42,509 nucleotides of DNA from a bacterium. Lineage in GTDB: Bacteria > Patescibacteriota > Saccharimonadia > Saccharimonadales > OMJO01. The notes beneath the pieces were generated by a model that did no database searches, was not told where the DNA came from, and worked only from the letters and a program-made list of their open reading frames with translations. Shown piece after piece: positions 1 through 7,484 of this stretch. The position numbers and the translations under genes were made by a program. Within the stretch, counting starts at the first letter, position 1; every line of letters starts with the position of its first letter. The stretch lies in contig OMJO01000015.1 of assembly GCA_900299395.1 (NCBI GenBank), forward strand, positions 1 to 42,509. The letters are read 5' to 3'.

Positions 1-118
1 CAATCGCGTGATTGGCGACGAACGGCAAGCAGTACGCTTGGCGCTTGTGCATGAATACGCTGCAGTTTTGAACCATGGTTTGCAACTGCTCAATATACCT
101 GCGCCAGAAAAGATGTAA
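1..118 (+). CDS. argS: Arginyl-tRNA synthetase, C-terminal end (partial)
   Basis: The gene enters from the left edge in frame 2 and stops at TAA 116-118, leaving about 38 codons. The end reads as the C-terminus of the DALR anticodon-binding domain of class I ArgRS: a helix with RLALVHEY, then VLNHGLQLLNIPAPEKM. The family typically ends with a helix of the type RLxLVxAxxxVLxNGLxLLGIxAPExM. The enzyme charges tRNA-Arg in the cytoplasm. The catalytic domain lies outside the window. The next gene starts 2 bases after the stop, so the two are probably cotranscribed. Confidence 0.8.
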   Translation, partial: NRVIGDERQAVRLALVHEYAAVLNHGLQLLNIPAPEKM

Positions 119-119
119 C

Positions 120-854
120 ATGGCAGCGCTCGAGGCAATTCGGAATGATTTACGCGCGGTTGCAACCCCAGGGCGGGCCAAGGCAAACGCTTGGTTCTTT
201 AAGACCGGAGAAGGGCAGTACGGCCATGGTGATAAATTCCTAGGTATAACGGTTCCCGAACAACGCAAAATTGCTCGAAATTACTACAAGGAACTCTCAC
301 TTGATGCTATTGAACAACTTTTACTGAGCCCATGGCATGAAGAGCGACTGACAGCGTTGTTCATGCTCGTTTTGTTGTATCAAAAAGGTGATAGTAAGGT
401 GCGCCAGTCTGTCGCAAGTTTGTACTTACAGCACACGAAGGACATTAATAATTGGGATCTTGTTGATAGTAGCGCTGCCTATATTCTGGGCCCACATCTC
501 GAGAAAAATCCTTACAAAATGAAGATATTGCGTAAATTTGCGGTCTCACACGATTTGTGGGAGCGACGCATTGCGGTACTCACCACGTTTTATTACATTC
601 GTCAGGGACGGGCCGATGAGGCTCTCGAGATAATCGAGCTTCTTAAAAACGACAAACATGATTTAATCCAGAAAGCAGTAGGGTGGATGCTGCGTGAAAT
701 CGGCAAAAATGTGGGGGAAGAAACGCTCACCAGTTTTCTCGACACAAATGCTCATGTGCTACCTCGAACCTGTTTACGCTACGCCATCGAGAGATTGGAC
801 CCGAGCGTGCGCCAGAAATACATGACACAAAAACTACGCAATAACGCGAATTAA
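120..854 (+). CDS. AlkD-like DNA alkylation repair glycosylase
   Basis: 244 residues from ATG 120. An upstream in-frame start at 75 would overlap the argS end and is less likely. All-helical HEAT-repeat-like protein of the AlkD family, which removes alkylated, often cationic, bases from DNA without flipping them out. Visible family signals are the N-terminal VPEQRKIARNYYKEL helix, the NNWDLVDSSAAYILG segment carrying the conserved Trp and Asp of the WDxVD catalytic motif, the WERRIAVL helix, and QKAVGWMLREIGK near the C-terminus. Length is normal for the family. It follows argS almost without a gap. No own promoter is evident. Confidence 0.85.
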   Translation: MAALEAIRNDLRAVATPGRAKANAWFFKTGEGQYGHGDKFLGITVPEQRKIARNYYKELSLDAIEQLLLSPWHEERLTALFMLVLLYQKGDSKVRQSVASLYLQHTKDINNWDLVDSSAAYILGPHLEKNPYKMKILRKFAVSHDLWERRIAVLTTFYYIRQGRADEALEIIELLKNDKHDLIQKAVGWMLREIGKNVGEETLTSFLDTNAHVLPRTCLRYAIERLDPSVRQKYMTQKLRNNAN

Positions 855-872
855 GTACATAATAATATTCAA

Positions 873-1127
873 ATGGTAGAGTTACTCGATATCTTTGCCC
901 GCGGTGGCGGGGGTGTCATCGTGAGTTATCTGGAGTGGCTACAAAACAGAGCTCATGAGCACTGGAAAGAGGATATGGTTAACCAGAAACTTCATGATAT
1001 GCTGGTGGGCGCAACAGAGGAAATATACAAATTCTCGGTTGCGCACAACCTAACGCTAAAGGAAGCGGCTTTTGCTGTCGCCATCAAGCGTATACTAGAT
1101 ACCAAGAGGAGGAATTCGCAATGGTAG
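873..1127 (+). pseudogene. Glutamate dehydrogenase C-terminal fragment
   Basis: An 84-codon open frame whose product matches only the last 80 or so residues of Glu/Leu/Phe/Val dehydrogenases. GVIVSYLEWLQN corresponds to the family's GGVTVSYFEWVQN, followed by W.EDMVNQKL, a central helix, and the closing AAFAVAIKRILD helix. The usual DILANAGG loop is altered to DIFARGGGG. The Rossmann and substrate domains (about 330 residues) are absent, and AlkD lies only 18 bases upstream, so this is a remnant or a repurposed helical peptide, not an enzyme. Its end overlaps mscL by 7 bases and it contains the mscL ribosome-binding site. The homology is fairly clear; whether it is translated is unknown. Confidence 0.65.
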
Positions 1128-1501
1128 TTAAGAAAAAAGAAGTAACAGTAACAGTTCCGGTGGTTAAAGCACCTAAATGGTTACAGGGATTTGTTGATTT
1201 TGTGCGAGAACAGGGTGTGGTCGGCTTAGCCGTCGGTCTTGTACTTGGTGTTGCAGCTAAAAGTGTCGTCGACTCGTTGGTCACCAACATATTTAACCCT
1301 CTTATAGGCCTGGTTGGTGGCGGTGGCAGCCTAGACAGTAAATATGTCTGTCTTAAAGAGGTTGGTGACGCTTGTCAGAATAAACTCGGCTATGGCTCGG
1401 TGCTAGGAGATCTCCTGAGTTTTGTGATTGTTGCTGCTGTCGTGTACTTTGTCGTAAAGGGTCTCAAGCTCGATAAGCTCGACAAAAAGAAAGAATCGTA
1501 A
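1121..1501 (+). CDS. mscL: Large-conductance mechanosensitive channel MscL
   Basis: 126 residues. A homopentameric membrane channel that opens under membrane tension to release solutes in hypo-osmotic shock. The N-terminal amphipathic stretch (WLQGFVDFVREQGVVGLAVG) leads into TM1 with the Gly/Ala-rich pore lining GLAVGLVLGVAAKSVVDSLV. A periplasmic loop with two Cys (about residues 72 and 79) precedes TM2 (LLSFVIVAAVVYFVVKGL) and a Lys-rich C-terminal helix. Length is usual (120-150). A strong Shine-Dalgarno AGGAGG sits about 10 bases before ATG 1121, inside the preceding dehydrogenase fragment. Confidence 0.93.
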   Translation: MVVKKKEVTVTVPVVKAPKWLQGFVDFVREQGVVGLAVGLVLGVAAKSVVDSLVTNIFNPLIGLVGGGGSLDSKYVCLKEVGDACQNKLGYGSVLGDLLSFVIVAAVVYFVVKGLKLDKLDKKKES

Positions 1502-1519
1502 GCTGAATCGTTGGGTGGC

Positions 1520-1897
1520 ATGAAACAAATTAATCAGCATCTGAACGAACAACAAAAAGACGTGTTGTTTAATAAAGCCACGGAAGCCCCGTTTACAGGC
1601 AAATTTTTGCATAACAAAGACGAAGGTTCGTACGTATGTGTCAACTGTGGCAGTGAGCTGTTTAGCTCGGACGCGAAATTTGATAGTGGCAGCGGATGGC
1701 CCAGTTTCTACGATATAGCGAAATCAGGGGCCGTGAAACTGGTAGACGACGCAAGCCATGGTATGCGTCGTACAGAGGTGGTTTGTGCGCATTGTGGTGC
1801 CCATCTGGGCCATCTGTTTGACGATGGTCCCACCGACAAGACGGGCAAGCGCTATTGTATCAATTCCGTTTGCCTTGATTTCAAGCACAAGCACTAA
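1520..1897 (+). CDS. msrB: Peptide methionine-R-sulfoxide reductase MsrB
   Basis: 125 residues from ATG 1520. A TTG at 1511 in the same frame is a poorer start. Reduces the R-sulfoxide of methionine in proteins. The structural zinc site is complete (CVNCGSELF and CAHCGAHLGHLF). SGSGWPSFY is the substrate pocket. RYCINSVCLDF carries the catalytic Cys, and a second Cys stands where most homologues have Ser or Ala, so an intramolecular disulfide is conceivable. Single-domain form without MsrA. It follows mscL by 18 bases and may share its transcript. Confidence 0.95.
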   Translation: MKQINQHLNEQQKDVLFNKATEAPFTGKFLHNKDEGSYVCVNCGSELFSSDAKFDSGSGWPSFYDIAKSGAVKLVDDASHGMRRTEVVCAHCGAHLGHLFDDGPTDKTGKRYCINSVCLDFKHKH

Positions 1898-1934
1898 GTT
1901 GCTATACTCACATTATAAATAGGGGAGATTCAGG

Positions 1935-2440
1935 ATGGATCAGGGTCAACAAGCGCCAGTGAGTGTCGGTGAACCAATTAAAAAACAGGTAAAGCGAAGA
2001 GAATATTTACATGGCTACTAGTTCTCTTGCTGCTTAGTGGTGTGGGTGTGCTCAGGTATTTTTATAAGACGACTAATGACAAACTGCGTACAAAAAGCCA
2101 AGAACTCTCCAGTGCGTATACAGAGATTGAGCGCCGTAATGCTGTCGATAAGTTTATCTGGCAATACAACGACTCAAAGCTGAGTAATAACCTCTGTGGT
2201 AGTCAGGCTCTTGCTATGTTTGATGTCCATCTGACGAGTAAATACGCAGTGTTTAAATATATGTGCTCAGGCTTGGCATATAGGACAACCATACGAATTG
2301 GCGCGTTCAAAAAACTTGATAATGGAACATATGAGTTCACTTACGGCTCAGGGGGTGGAGACTCAACGAGTTTGCCAGGCTACATCTTTGATACAGATGC
2401 CGACTTTTTCTCGCGTTTCTACGGCGTAAAGCGCACCTAG
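1935..2440 (+). pseudogene. Single-pass membrane protein, frameshifted at A6
   Basis: Translation from ATG 1935, behind an AGGGGAG Shine-Dalgarno, reads MDQGQQAPVSVGEPIKK and then hits TAG 2019 in frame. One base longer at the A6 run (1980-1985) would join it to the frame that stops at 2440. The joined protein has about 168 residues: a basic segment, a transmembrane helix (TWLLVLLLLSGVGVLRYFY), a short coiled region and a soluble domain with two Cys. The downstream frame alone has only a TTG start (2027) inside the helix. The A6 tract could be a sequencing error, a real mutation, or a site of polymerase slippage. No family recognised. Confidence 0.6.
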
Positions 2441-3171
2441 TTGCTGAAGAATTCTTCGAGGGTCGAGATGTTCTGTTTGTGCATTTCATTGGACAGCTCA
2501 GTGCAGATATAGCGGATATGCCATGGCTCGGCACGGTACCCAGTGATGCTTTCTTTGCCAGGGGTGTACCGCACGATAAAACCGTATTTGTAGGCATTGG
2601 CTGCCACCCACTTACCTTCTGGCAGGGTTCCAAAACAGTCCGAGACTTCGCATTTGCGGGCACCATCTTCCACATCCATGGCTAGGCCGGTTTGGTGCTC
2701 GCTGTAACCTGGTTTAGCGCTCTGGGTATCAGCTTTTGCTTGGCCATATTGTTTTACTTCATTGTTGTATACGGTCACTTGGGTTTGATACTAACGATAA
2801 CCACTGGCAAGCATGAGGTTTATATTTTCCTTTTTGGCTGCTGCAACTAGAGCTTCAAGGCCGCCAGCGGCTTCTTTGCGTAGTTTGCGTTCATCTGCAC
2901 CTGCACTTGGGCGGACTGGCACATTTGGTACGACTAAATCGGTAGGTGCATAACTTGCGCCAGCGGCGCGCTGTTTGTTGACGATCCACCAGATACTTCC
3001 TGGTTTCGTGGTTGAGTACTTTGTTTTATCGAACGTAACTTGCGAGGTCTGTTGCTGGGGTTTTTCGCCCTGCGCCACAGGTTTTATCTGTGTGTCGGAA
3101 TTGCGACCAACAAAAAATGCTGAAACCAAGATAATAAACACGATGCCAATCACAAACAGGTATTTTTTCAC
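2437..3171 (-). pseudogene. VanY-type D,D-carboxypeptidase with internal amber stop
   Basis: Reads on the minus strand from GTG 3171: signal anchor (KKYLFVIGIVFIILVSAFFVG), a Gln-rich linker and the start of an M15B peptidase domain ending LMLASGYR. An in-frame TAG follows (2793-2791), then the same frame continues with YQTQVTVYNN and the zinc motifs SEHQTGLAMDV and EPWHIRYI. Homologues have SGYRS at the stop, so TCG to TAG would explain it by one base. The family trims D-Ala from peptidoglycan stem peptides. TAG ends other genes here, so it is a true stop. A GTG at 2778 could restart translation of the catalytic half without its anchor. The 3' end overlaps the preceding gene by 4 bases. Confidence 0.75.
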
Positions 3172-3177
3172 CTCCTC

Positions 3178-3194
3178 AGTATAGCTGATATACT
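3178..3194. promoter_or_regulatory. Back-to-back -10 boxes, vanY and orn
   Basis: TATACT on the minus strand (3183-3178) lies 6 bases before GTG 3171, and TATACT on the plus strand (3189-3194) lies 7 bases before ATG 3202. Both spacings place the transcription start at the start codon, so both messages would be leaderless. The two polymerases would exclude each other. Confidence 0.6.
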
Positions 3195-3201
3195 AGCGGC
3201 A

Positions 3202-3771
3202 ATGATTGATAAGAATGCTATCCCAACAAAACTCTTGTGGGTAGACCTCGAGATGACCGGCTTGGATGCGCAGCATGACGTTATCCTTGAGATTGCTGCG
3301 GAAATAACCGATTTTAACTTCAAAACATTGGCTAGCTATGAGGCACGAATACGCCAAAAGCGTGAAGTAGTTTTAGAACGTATGCAAAAAAATGTATGGT
3401 GGCGAGAGTATCCAGCAAACCGCGACGATTTTTTGAATAACTTGGATAAAGCCAAACCGCAAAGTGAGGTAGAGCAAGAACTCGTCGAACTTATGGGTAA
3501 ACATTTTGGTGATGAGCCGGCCGTTTTAGCAGGGAATTCTATACATAATGATCGTCTGTTTATTAAGCGGTGGATGCCCGCCCTTGACCTCAAGTTGCAC
3601 TACCGTATGCTCGATGTGACTTCGTGGAAAATGATCATGCAGGCCAAGTATGGCCAGAACTTCGAGAAAAAGGAAGTACACCGAGCATTTGATGATATTC
3701 AGGCGAGTATTGCTGAACTGCAGCATTATCTAGAATATTTCACGAGCCATGATGGATCACAAGACAGTTGA
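3202..3771 (+). CDS. orn: Oligoribonuclease (DEDDh 3'-5' exonuclease)
   Basis: 189 residues, the usual Orn length. Degrades the 2-5 nt RNA left by larger ribonucleases and pGpG. The DEDDh residues are all visible: WVDLEMTGL (Asp, Glu), GNSIHNDRLF (Asp), and HRAFDDI (His, Asp). LEIAAEITD follows the first motif as in the family. ATG 3202 sits 7 bases after a TATACT box and has no Shine-Dalgarno. Presence of this enzyme may explain why the NrnA-like protein at 21913 could lose its active site. Confidence 0.95.
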   Translation: MIDKNAIPTKLLWVDLEMTGLDAQHDVILEIAAEITDFNFKTLASYEARIRQKREVVLERMQKNVWWREYPANRDDFLNNLDKAKPQSEVEQELVELMGKHFGDEPAVLAGNSIHNDRLFIKRWMPALDLKLHYRMLDVTSWKMIMQAKYGQNFEKKEVHRAFDDIQASIAELQHYLEYFTSHDGSQDS

Positions 3772-4096
3772 AGAATACGTCCTGAGCATGCCAAACGCCG
3801 TGCTTGAATATCCGTTCGGCGAGGATGTTGCAGTCTACAAAGTAGACGGTAAGATGTTTGCGCTCATACCTGAAAAGTCAGACCCCGTGCGGATAAGCCT
3901 TAAGTGCGATCCATTGCTTTCAAAGGTGTTAAGAGAGAAATATGAGACAGTTATGGAAGGCTATCATCTGAACAAAAAGCATTGGAACACAATTGTACTC
4001 AGTGGCCAATTACCATGGGAGGATATCCAAGGTCTTATTCGGCATAGCTATCAGCTTGTTACTGGTAACGGGGGCGACGTACCAGCTATTGAGTAG
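3749..4096 (+). CDS. MmcQ/YjbR family protein
   Basis: 115 residues, the standard size of this CyaY-like-fold family, sometimes described as DNA-binding but without a settled function. Typical features are the YPFGEDVAVYKVDGKMFALI strand pair, RISLKCDP, and GYHLNKKHWNTI followed by the closing helix. The start at ATG 3749 (or 3752) lies inside the end of orn, overlapping it by 20-23 bases, so the two are translationally coupled. The 3' end overlaps the convergent gene at 4086 by 11 bases. Confidence 0.85.
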   Translation: MMDHKTVEEYVLSMPNAVLEYPFGEDVAVYKVDGKMFALIPEKSDPVRISLKCDPLLSKVLREKYETVMEGYHLNKKHWNTIVLSGQLPWEDIQGLIRHSYQLVTGNGGDVPAIE

Positions 4097-4703
4097 TGGC
4101 GCTTGGCGCAAGTATGAGCCCAGCGTCGGTATAGGCATTATTAAGCGCGGTGCGGATTGATTTTGCTTTGGCGTTTGTGAAGGCGGTTTTTACGGCAGCC
4201 CGGTAGGCGTTGAGCTCTGTAGTTAACTCTTCGGTAAAAGGACTATCAAAGTTGTTATCTTTCTCTGCGGCGGTCAGTTTGGTATCGGTTGCACTGTTTT
4301 TGCCACTGGCTAAGTCTTTTTTATCAAGGGTGATGTTATTTTTTTTGAGTGCATCAAGCAGTGCTTTATTGTCGGCGGTAACACTGTATCCCGTAGTGAG
4401 TGCAAGACTACGTGTCTTCTGGTCTACTCCTTTAGTTGCGCCAATGTTCGCTACCCGAATAAGTTCGGATTGCTTGCGCGCGACACTAGTGAGCTCCTCG
4501 CGACTTTCTGCGCCACTTCTACCAAGGATAGTAAATAGTATGACGCCAAGTAGTAGCAGAACAACCACACCGGCAACCACAAAGATAATGCGCTGGGTTG
4601 TCGAGTTGCCACTGGGGACCATCTGTTTCTTGGGTTTTTTGGGATCTTCAAACAAGAATGCGTAGGGGTTTTGGCCGTTGGATTGGTTGGCATCATTACT
4701 CAC
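4086..4703 (-). CDS. Membrane-anchored protein of unknown function
   Basis: 205 residues from GTG 4703, which gives a cleaner N-terminus than the ATG at 4790. A short polar, Asn/Gln-rich cytoplasmic tail with KKPKKQ leads into one transmembrane helix at about residues 39-62 (IIFVVAGVVVLLLLGVILFT). An external domain of about 140 residues follows, mostly helical and rich in Ala, Thr, Lys and Asp, with no Cys. No family recognised. Similar tail-helix-domain unknowns occur elsewhere in this window (18104, 40830), which fits an organism with many anchored surface proteins. Confidence 0.7.
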   Translation of the reverse strand: MSNDANQSNGQNPYAFLFEDPKKPKKQMVPSGNSTTQRIIFVVAGVVVLLLLGVILFTILGRSGAESREELTSVARKQSELIRVANIGATKGVDQKTRSLALTTGYSVTADNKALLDALKKNNITLDKKDLASGKNSATDTKLTAAEKDNNFDSPFTEELTTELNAYRAAVKTAFTNAKAKSIRTALNNAYTDAGLILAPSATTQ

Positions 4704-4874
4704 TCGTCTATTTAAACATAGGCAGCATCCAAAAGCACCAGAAGGGTATTCCATTATTGGTAAAAACATGGTATCGTATGTCGTCGACACTTTTCGGAGT
4801 TTGTCGCAATTCCGCGCAGCCTAGCTGTGCGTTGTTCTTTCTCGGTTCCGTCCAACCAGCAAGGGGTACATGCA

Positions 4875-5580
4875 GTGCACATCTTTGGTATTCGTATTCG
4901 GATCAGTCCGTCGTGGTTTGTGATCGGAGCGTTCTTCGCTCTCGACATGGCCAGCTGGCTGTCGTTGAAGCACGTGCCCGATGGCACGGCTTGGCACTGC
5001 GGAGCGTTCTACGCGGTCATGTTCGGTGGCAGCGTGCTCGCTCACGAGCTGGGGCACTCACGGGTCTTCCAGCACTACGGGGGGCACATCGAGCAGATCC
5101 AGCTCTGGGCTCTTGGTGGCATTGCCAGCTTGACAGGTGAGCCGGAGAAACCTCACCAAGAGTTCTGGGTGGCCATCGCCGGCCCGGCTGTGAGCATCAT
5201 GTTGGCGATCCTCTTCGGAGGTCTGACGTGGTTGTTCAGTTGGCTCGACGCCCCGTACTACCTGTGGTTCATCGCTCAGAGGTTGCTCATTCTCAACCTC
5301 GTGCTGGGCCTGTTCAACATGGTGCCGCTGTTCCCGCTCGATGGGGGGTCGCGTCTTGCGTTCGCTGCTCTGGTGGCGCATGAACGACATGGAACGTGCC
5401 ACGCGTTCGTCAGCAGCGCTGACCATCGGGACTGGTTTCGTCGTCAAGTGGACGTGCCTTGGCATGTTCATCTGGACGTTCCAGTTCCAGTGGCTGTGGT
5501 ACACATTCATGGCGATCTTCGTCAGCGGCATGGCCAAGCAGTACGTGGCGTGGATACGGACGCAGAAAGCCCAGGGATAG
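4875..5580 (+). pseudogene. Site-2 protease (M50), GC-rich, frameshifted at G6
   Basis: GTG 4875 follows an AAGGGG Shine-Dalgarno (4861-4866). The protein shows an N-terminal strand and helix, the zinc motif HELGHS, the long LGGIASL segment, IAGPAVSI, and the second motif NMVPLFPLDGG: an M50 intramembrane metalloprotease. At the G6 run (5343-5348) the frame breaks. With five G the reading would continue GGRVLRSLLWWRMND through two more membrane segments to TAG 5580, just before a hairpin. As sequenced, the first frame runs on in nonsense to 5618. By hand count one 60-base line is 65% G+C against about 45-53% in lines of neighbouring genes. Probably acquired, then either damaged or misassembled. 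Confidence 0.75.
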
Positions 5581-5596
5581 GGCTGTGGCAAGCAGG

Positions 5597-5624
5597 GAGG
5601 GCTCGGCTTCACCGCTGAGCCCTC
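5597..5624 (+). terminator. GC-rich hairpin after the M50 gene
   Basis: GAGGGCTCGGC (5597-5607) pairs with GCTGAGCCCTC (5614-5624) over 11 bp, with one G-T wobble and a 6-base loop. No T-tract follows. Such hairpins without U-tracts are common in high-GC Actinobacteria, and it probably arrived with the gene. Confidence 0.6.
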
Positions 5625-5662
5625 TCGCTCGCCCCTCTATCCCTAATTCATCTAAGATTTTG

Positions 5663-5686
5663 GAACCGCATAGGCGGTTCTTTTTT
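5663..5686 (+). terminator. Intrinsic terminator before dnaG
   Basis: GAACCGC (5663-5669) pairs with GCGGTTC (5674-5680) around a 4-base loop, followed by six T (5681-5686). A canonical Rho-independent terminator that isolates dnaG from upstream transcription. Confidence 0.85.
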
Positions 5687-5716
5687 GTGCTTGTGCTTGA
5701 GAAGTGTCGATTAGCG

Positions 5717-5722
5717 TACAAT
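5717..5722 (+). promoter_or_regulatory. -10 box of dnaG
   Basis: TACAAT lies 8 bases before ATG 5731. No Shine-Dalgarno is present, so the message is probably leaderless. The -35 region is weak. Confidence 0.55.
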
Positions 5723-5730
5723 GAGAGCAC

Positions 5731-7470
5731 ATGGATGCGGTAGAGGATATCAAGGGGCGCTTAAACATTGAGGACGTTATCAGCGAATACGTTCAGCTCA
5801 AACGTGCGGGTCGCAACTTCAAGGGCCTGAGCCCCTTTAACAGCGAAAAGACCGCAAGCTTTATGGTGAGCCCTGAAAAGCAAATCTGGCACGACTTCAG
5901 TAGCGGCAAGGGTGGAAACATGTTTAGCTTCATCATGGAAGTGGAGGGGCTGGATTTCAAAGGCACGCTGGAACTACTTGCCCGTAAAGCGGGAATAGAC
6001 CTCAGCCAGTATCGCACCGGACAAAGTGGTAATAGTCAGCTCAAGGAGCGTCTCTATGCGGCACATGAGCTCGCTACCAAGTTTTATCAGGCACACTTTT
6101 CTAAGAACCAGACAGCACTCGAGTACATTTTTAAAAAGCGTCAGTTTAGTAAGGATATTGCGCTCGCGTTCTGCATTGGTTACGCGCCAGGTAGTGGCCA
6201 GGCTCTTCTGACGTTTATGAAAAAGCAGGGTTATACCGTGAATGAGCTACAACAAGCCGGTTTAGCAACTCGCCGTTCACAAAGCGGCGACATGTTCCGC
6301 GATCGGATTATGATTCCACTCATGGATCCGCAAGGCAGGGTAATCGGTTTTACTGCGCGATTACTCGCCGAAAACCCGAACGCCCCAAAGTATCTCAATA
6401 CGCCTCAGACGCTGATTTATGACAAAGGTCGTCATGTATTTGGCCTGCACCTCGCCAAAGAGACGATACGAAAAGAAAAGTATAGCGTGGTGGTCGAGGG
6501 TAATCTGGACGTTATTGCCAGTCATCAGGCGGGAGTTAAGCACGTTGTCGCCACAGCGGGTACTGCCATGACAGAGATGCATCTCAAGGCACTTGGGCGG
6601 TTTGCGCCAGATGTTCGGTTAGCATTTGACCAGGACAGTGCGGGCATCGCTGCCACTGAGCGAGCCATACCGCTGGCGGCAAAATCAGGTGTCGTTCTGA
6701 GCATCATCGATATACCGGAAGGCAAAGACCCGGACGAACTTATAAAGAAAGACCCGACAGCATGGACGAAGGCAATTACCGAGCATCAGGATGCACAAGA
6801 CTGGCTCATACGCCAGTATGAAAAACGGGCAGATCTCAGCACCTATGCAGGCCGTGATACGTTCAAGCAGGCTGTGCTGGCATCTGTAAAACGGCTCGAG
6901 AGTGCCGGTGAGCAGGGACTCTATGCCAAAAAAGTTGCTCAAATATTGGGGTATAGTGAGGAAGCCATTCATGATGAACTAAAACTTATCAAAGAGGGGC
7001 GAACCACGTATAAGCAGTCCAAAGTTCGTGAGCAAAAAATTGATAAAACACACCTTGAGGGCAAAAAGGCTCAAGATCATTTGTTGGCCATATGTCTGCT
7101 ACAACCACCACTGCGGTATCATCTCGAACCACTTTCCACCGACATGTTGGTTGATGATGAGGCTCGGATGTTACTACGCTTTTTGCAGGACAACCCAGAG
7201 TTCAAGGGAGATTCTAAAGAGGCCAGCGCTTTGCATGAGATGGCAGATTATGTTAAAATTTTAGGTCTACAGTACGAGGAACTCTATCAGGATCTTGGGT
7301 TATTGGAACTTCGTAACGAAGCCACCCGGTTGCAGATTCGGTTGATAGACCACTATGTGAAAACGCAAAAGAAAAAACTGTCCGAGGCGCTTTTGACTGC
7401 TAATGAGACCAAAACGACCGAGCTACTTGAGCAAGTAAAGACCTTAGACGAACTACTAAAGAATCGCTAA
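5731..7470 (+). CDS. dnaG: DNA primase DnaG with degenerate zinc domain
   Basis: 579 residues. Makes RNA primers at the replication fork. The N-terminal zinc-binding domain fold is present, but all four metal ligands are gone: CPFH is SPFN (about residues 34-37), and the CFGC of the second knuckle is DFSS in [10 protein letters not shown]. The catalytic core looks intact, with [21 protein letters not shown], the TOPRIM motif [10 protein letters not shown] and the metal-binding DQDSAG. A helical C-terminal region (about 400-579) would bind the DnaB helicase. Followed by rpoD after 14 bases, the widely conserved dnaG-rpoD order. Confidence 0.95.
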   Translation: MDAVEDIKGRLNIEDVISEYVQLKRAGRNFKGLSPFNSEKTASFMVSPEKQIWHDFSSGKGGNMFSFIMEVEGLDFKGTLELLARKAGIDLSQYRTGQSGNSQLKERLYAAHELATKFYQAHFSKNQTALEYIFKKRQFSKDIALAFCIGYAPGSGQALLTFMKKQGYTVNELQQAGLATRRSQSGDMFRDRIMIPLMDPQGRVIGFTARLLAENPNAPKYLNTPQTLIYDKGRHVFGLHLAKETIRKEKYSVVVEGNLDVIASHQAGVKHVVATAGTAMTEMHLKALGRFAPDVRLAFDQDSAGIAATERAIPLAAKSGVVLSIIDIPEGKDPDELIKKDPTAWTKAITEHQDAQDWLIRQYEKRADLSTYAGRDTFKQAVLASVKRLESAGEQGLYAKKVAQILGYSEEAIHDELKLIKEGRTTYKQSKVREQKIDKTHLEGKKAQDHLLAICLLQPPLRYHLEPLSTDMLVDDEARMLLRFLQDNPEFKGDSKEASALHEMADYVKILGLQYEELYQDLGLLELRNEATRLQIRLIDHYVKTQKKKLSEALLTANETKTTELLEQVKTLDELLKNR

Positions 7471-7484
7471 ATAAGGAGGCATTT

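Noticed and set aside
1979-1990. Programmed -1 frameshift site (A AAA AAC) in the membrane-protein gene
   Set aside because: In the zero frame the codons are AAA AAA CAG, so the classical heptamer is out of register, and no downstream pseudoknot was seen. Simple indel or slippage is more likely.
2791-2793. TAG in vanY as evidence for a recoded amber codon
   Set aside because: TAG ends other intact genes in the window, for example polA (13424) and the DHH protein (23571), so it works as a stop.
4704-4874. Insertion-sequence or att-site flanks around the GC-rich islands
   Set aside because: I compared both ends of both islands and found no shared inverted or direct repeats of convincing length, and no transposase or integrase gene.
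5058-5612. Minus-strand open frame of 184 codons over the M50 gene
   Set aside because: It is a by-product of the high G+C island. It has no family motif, while the plus strand has clear protease motifs.
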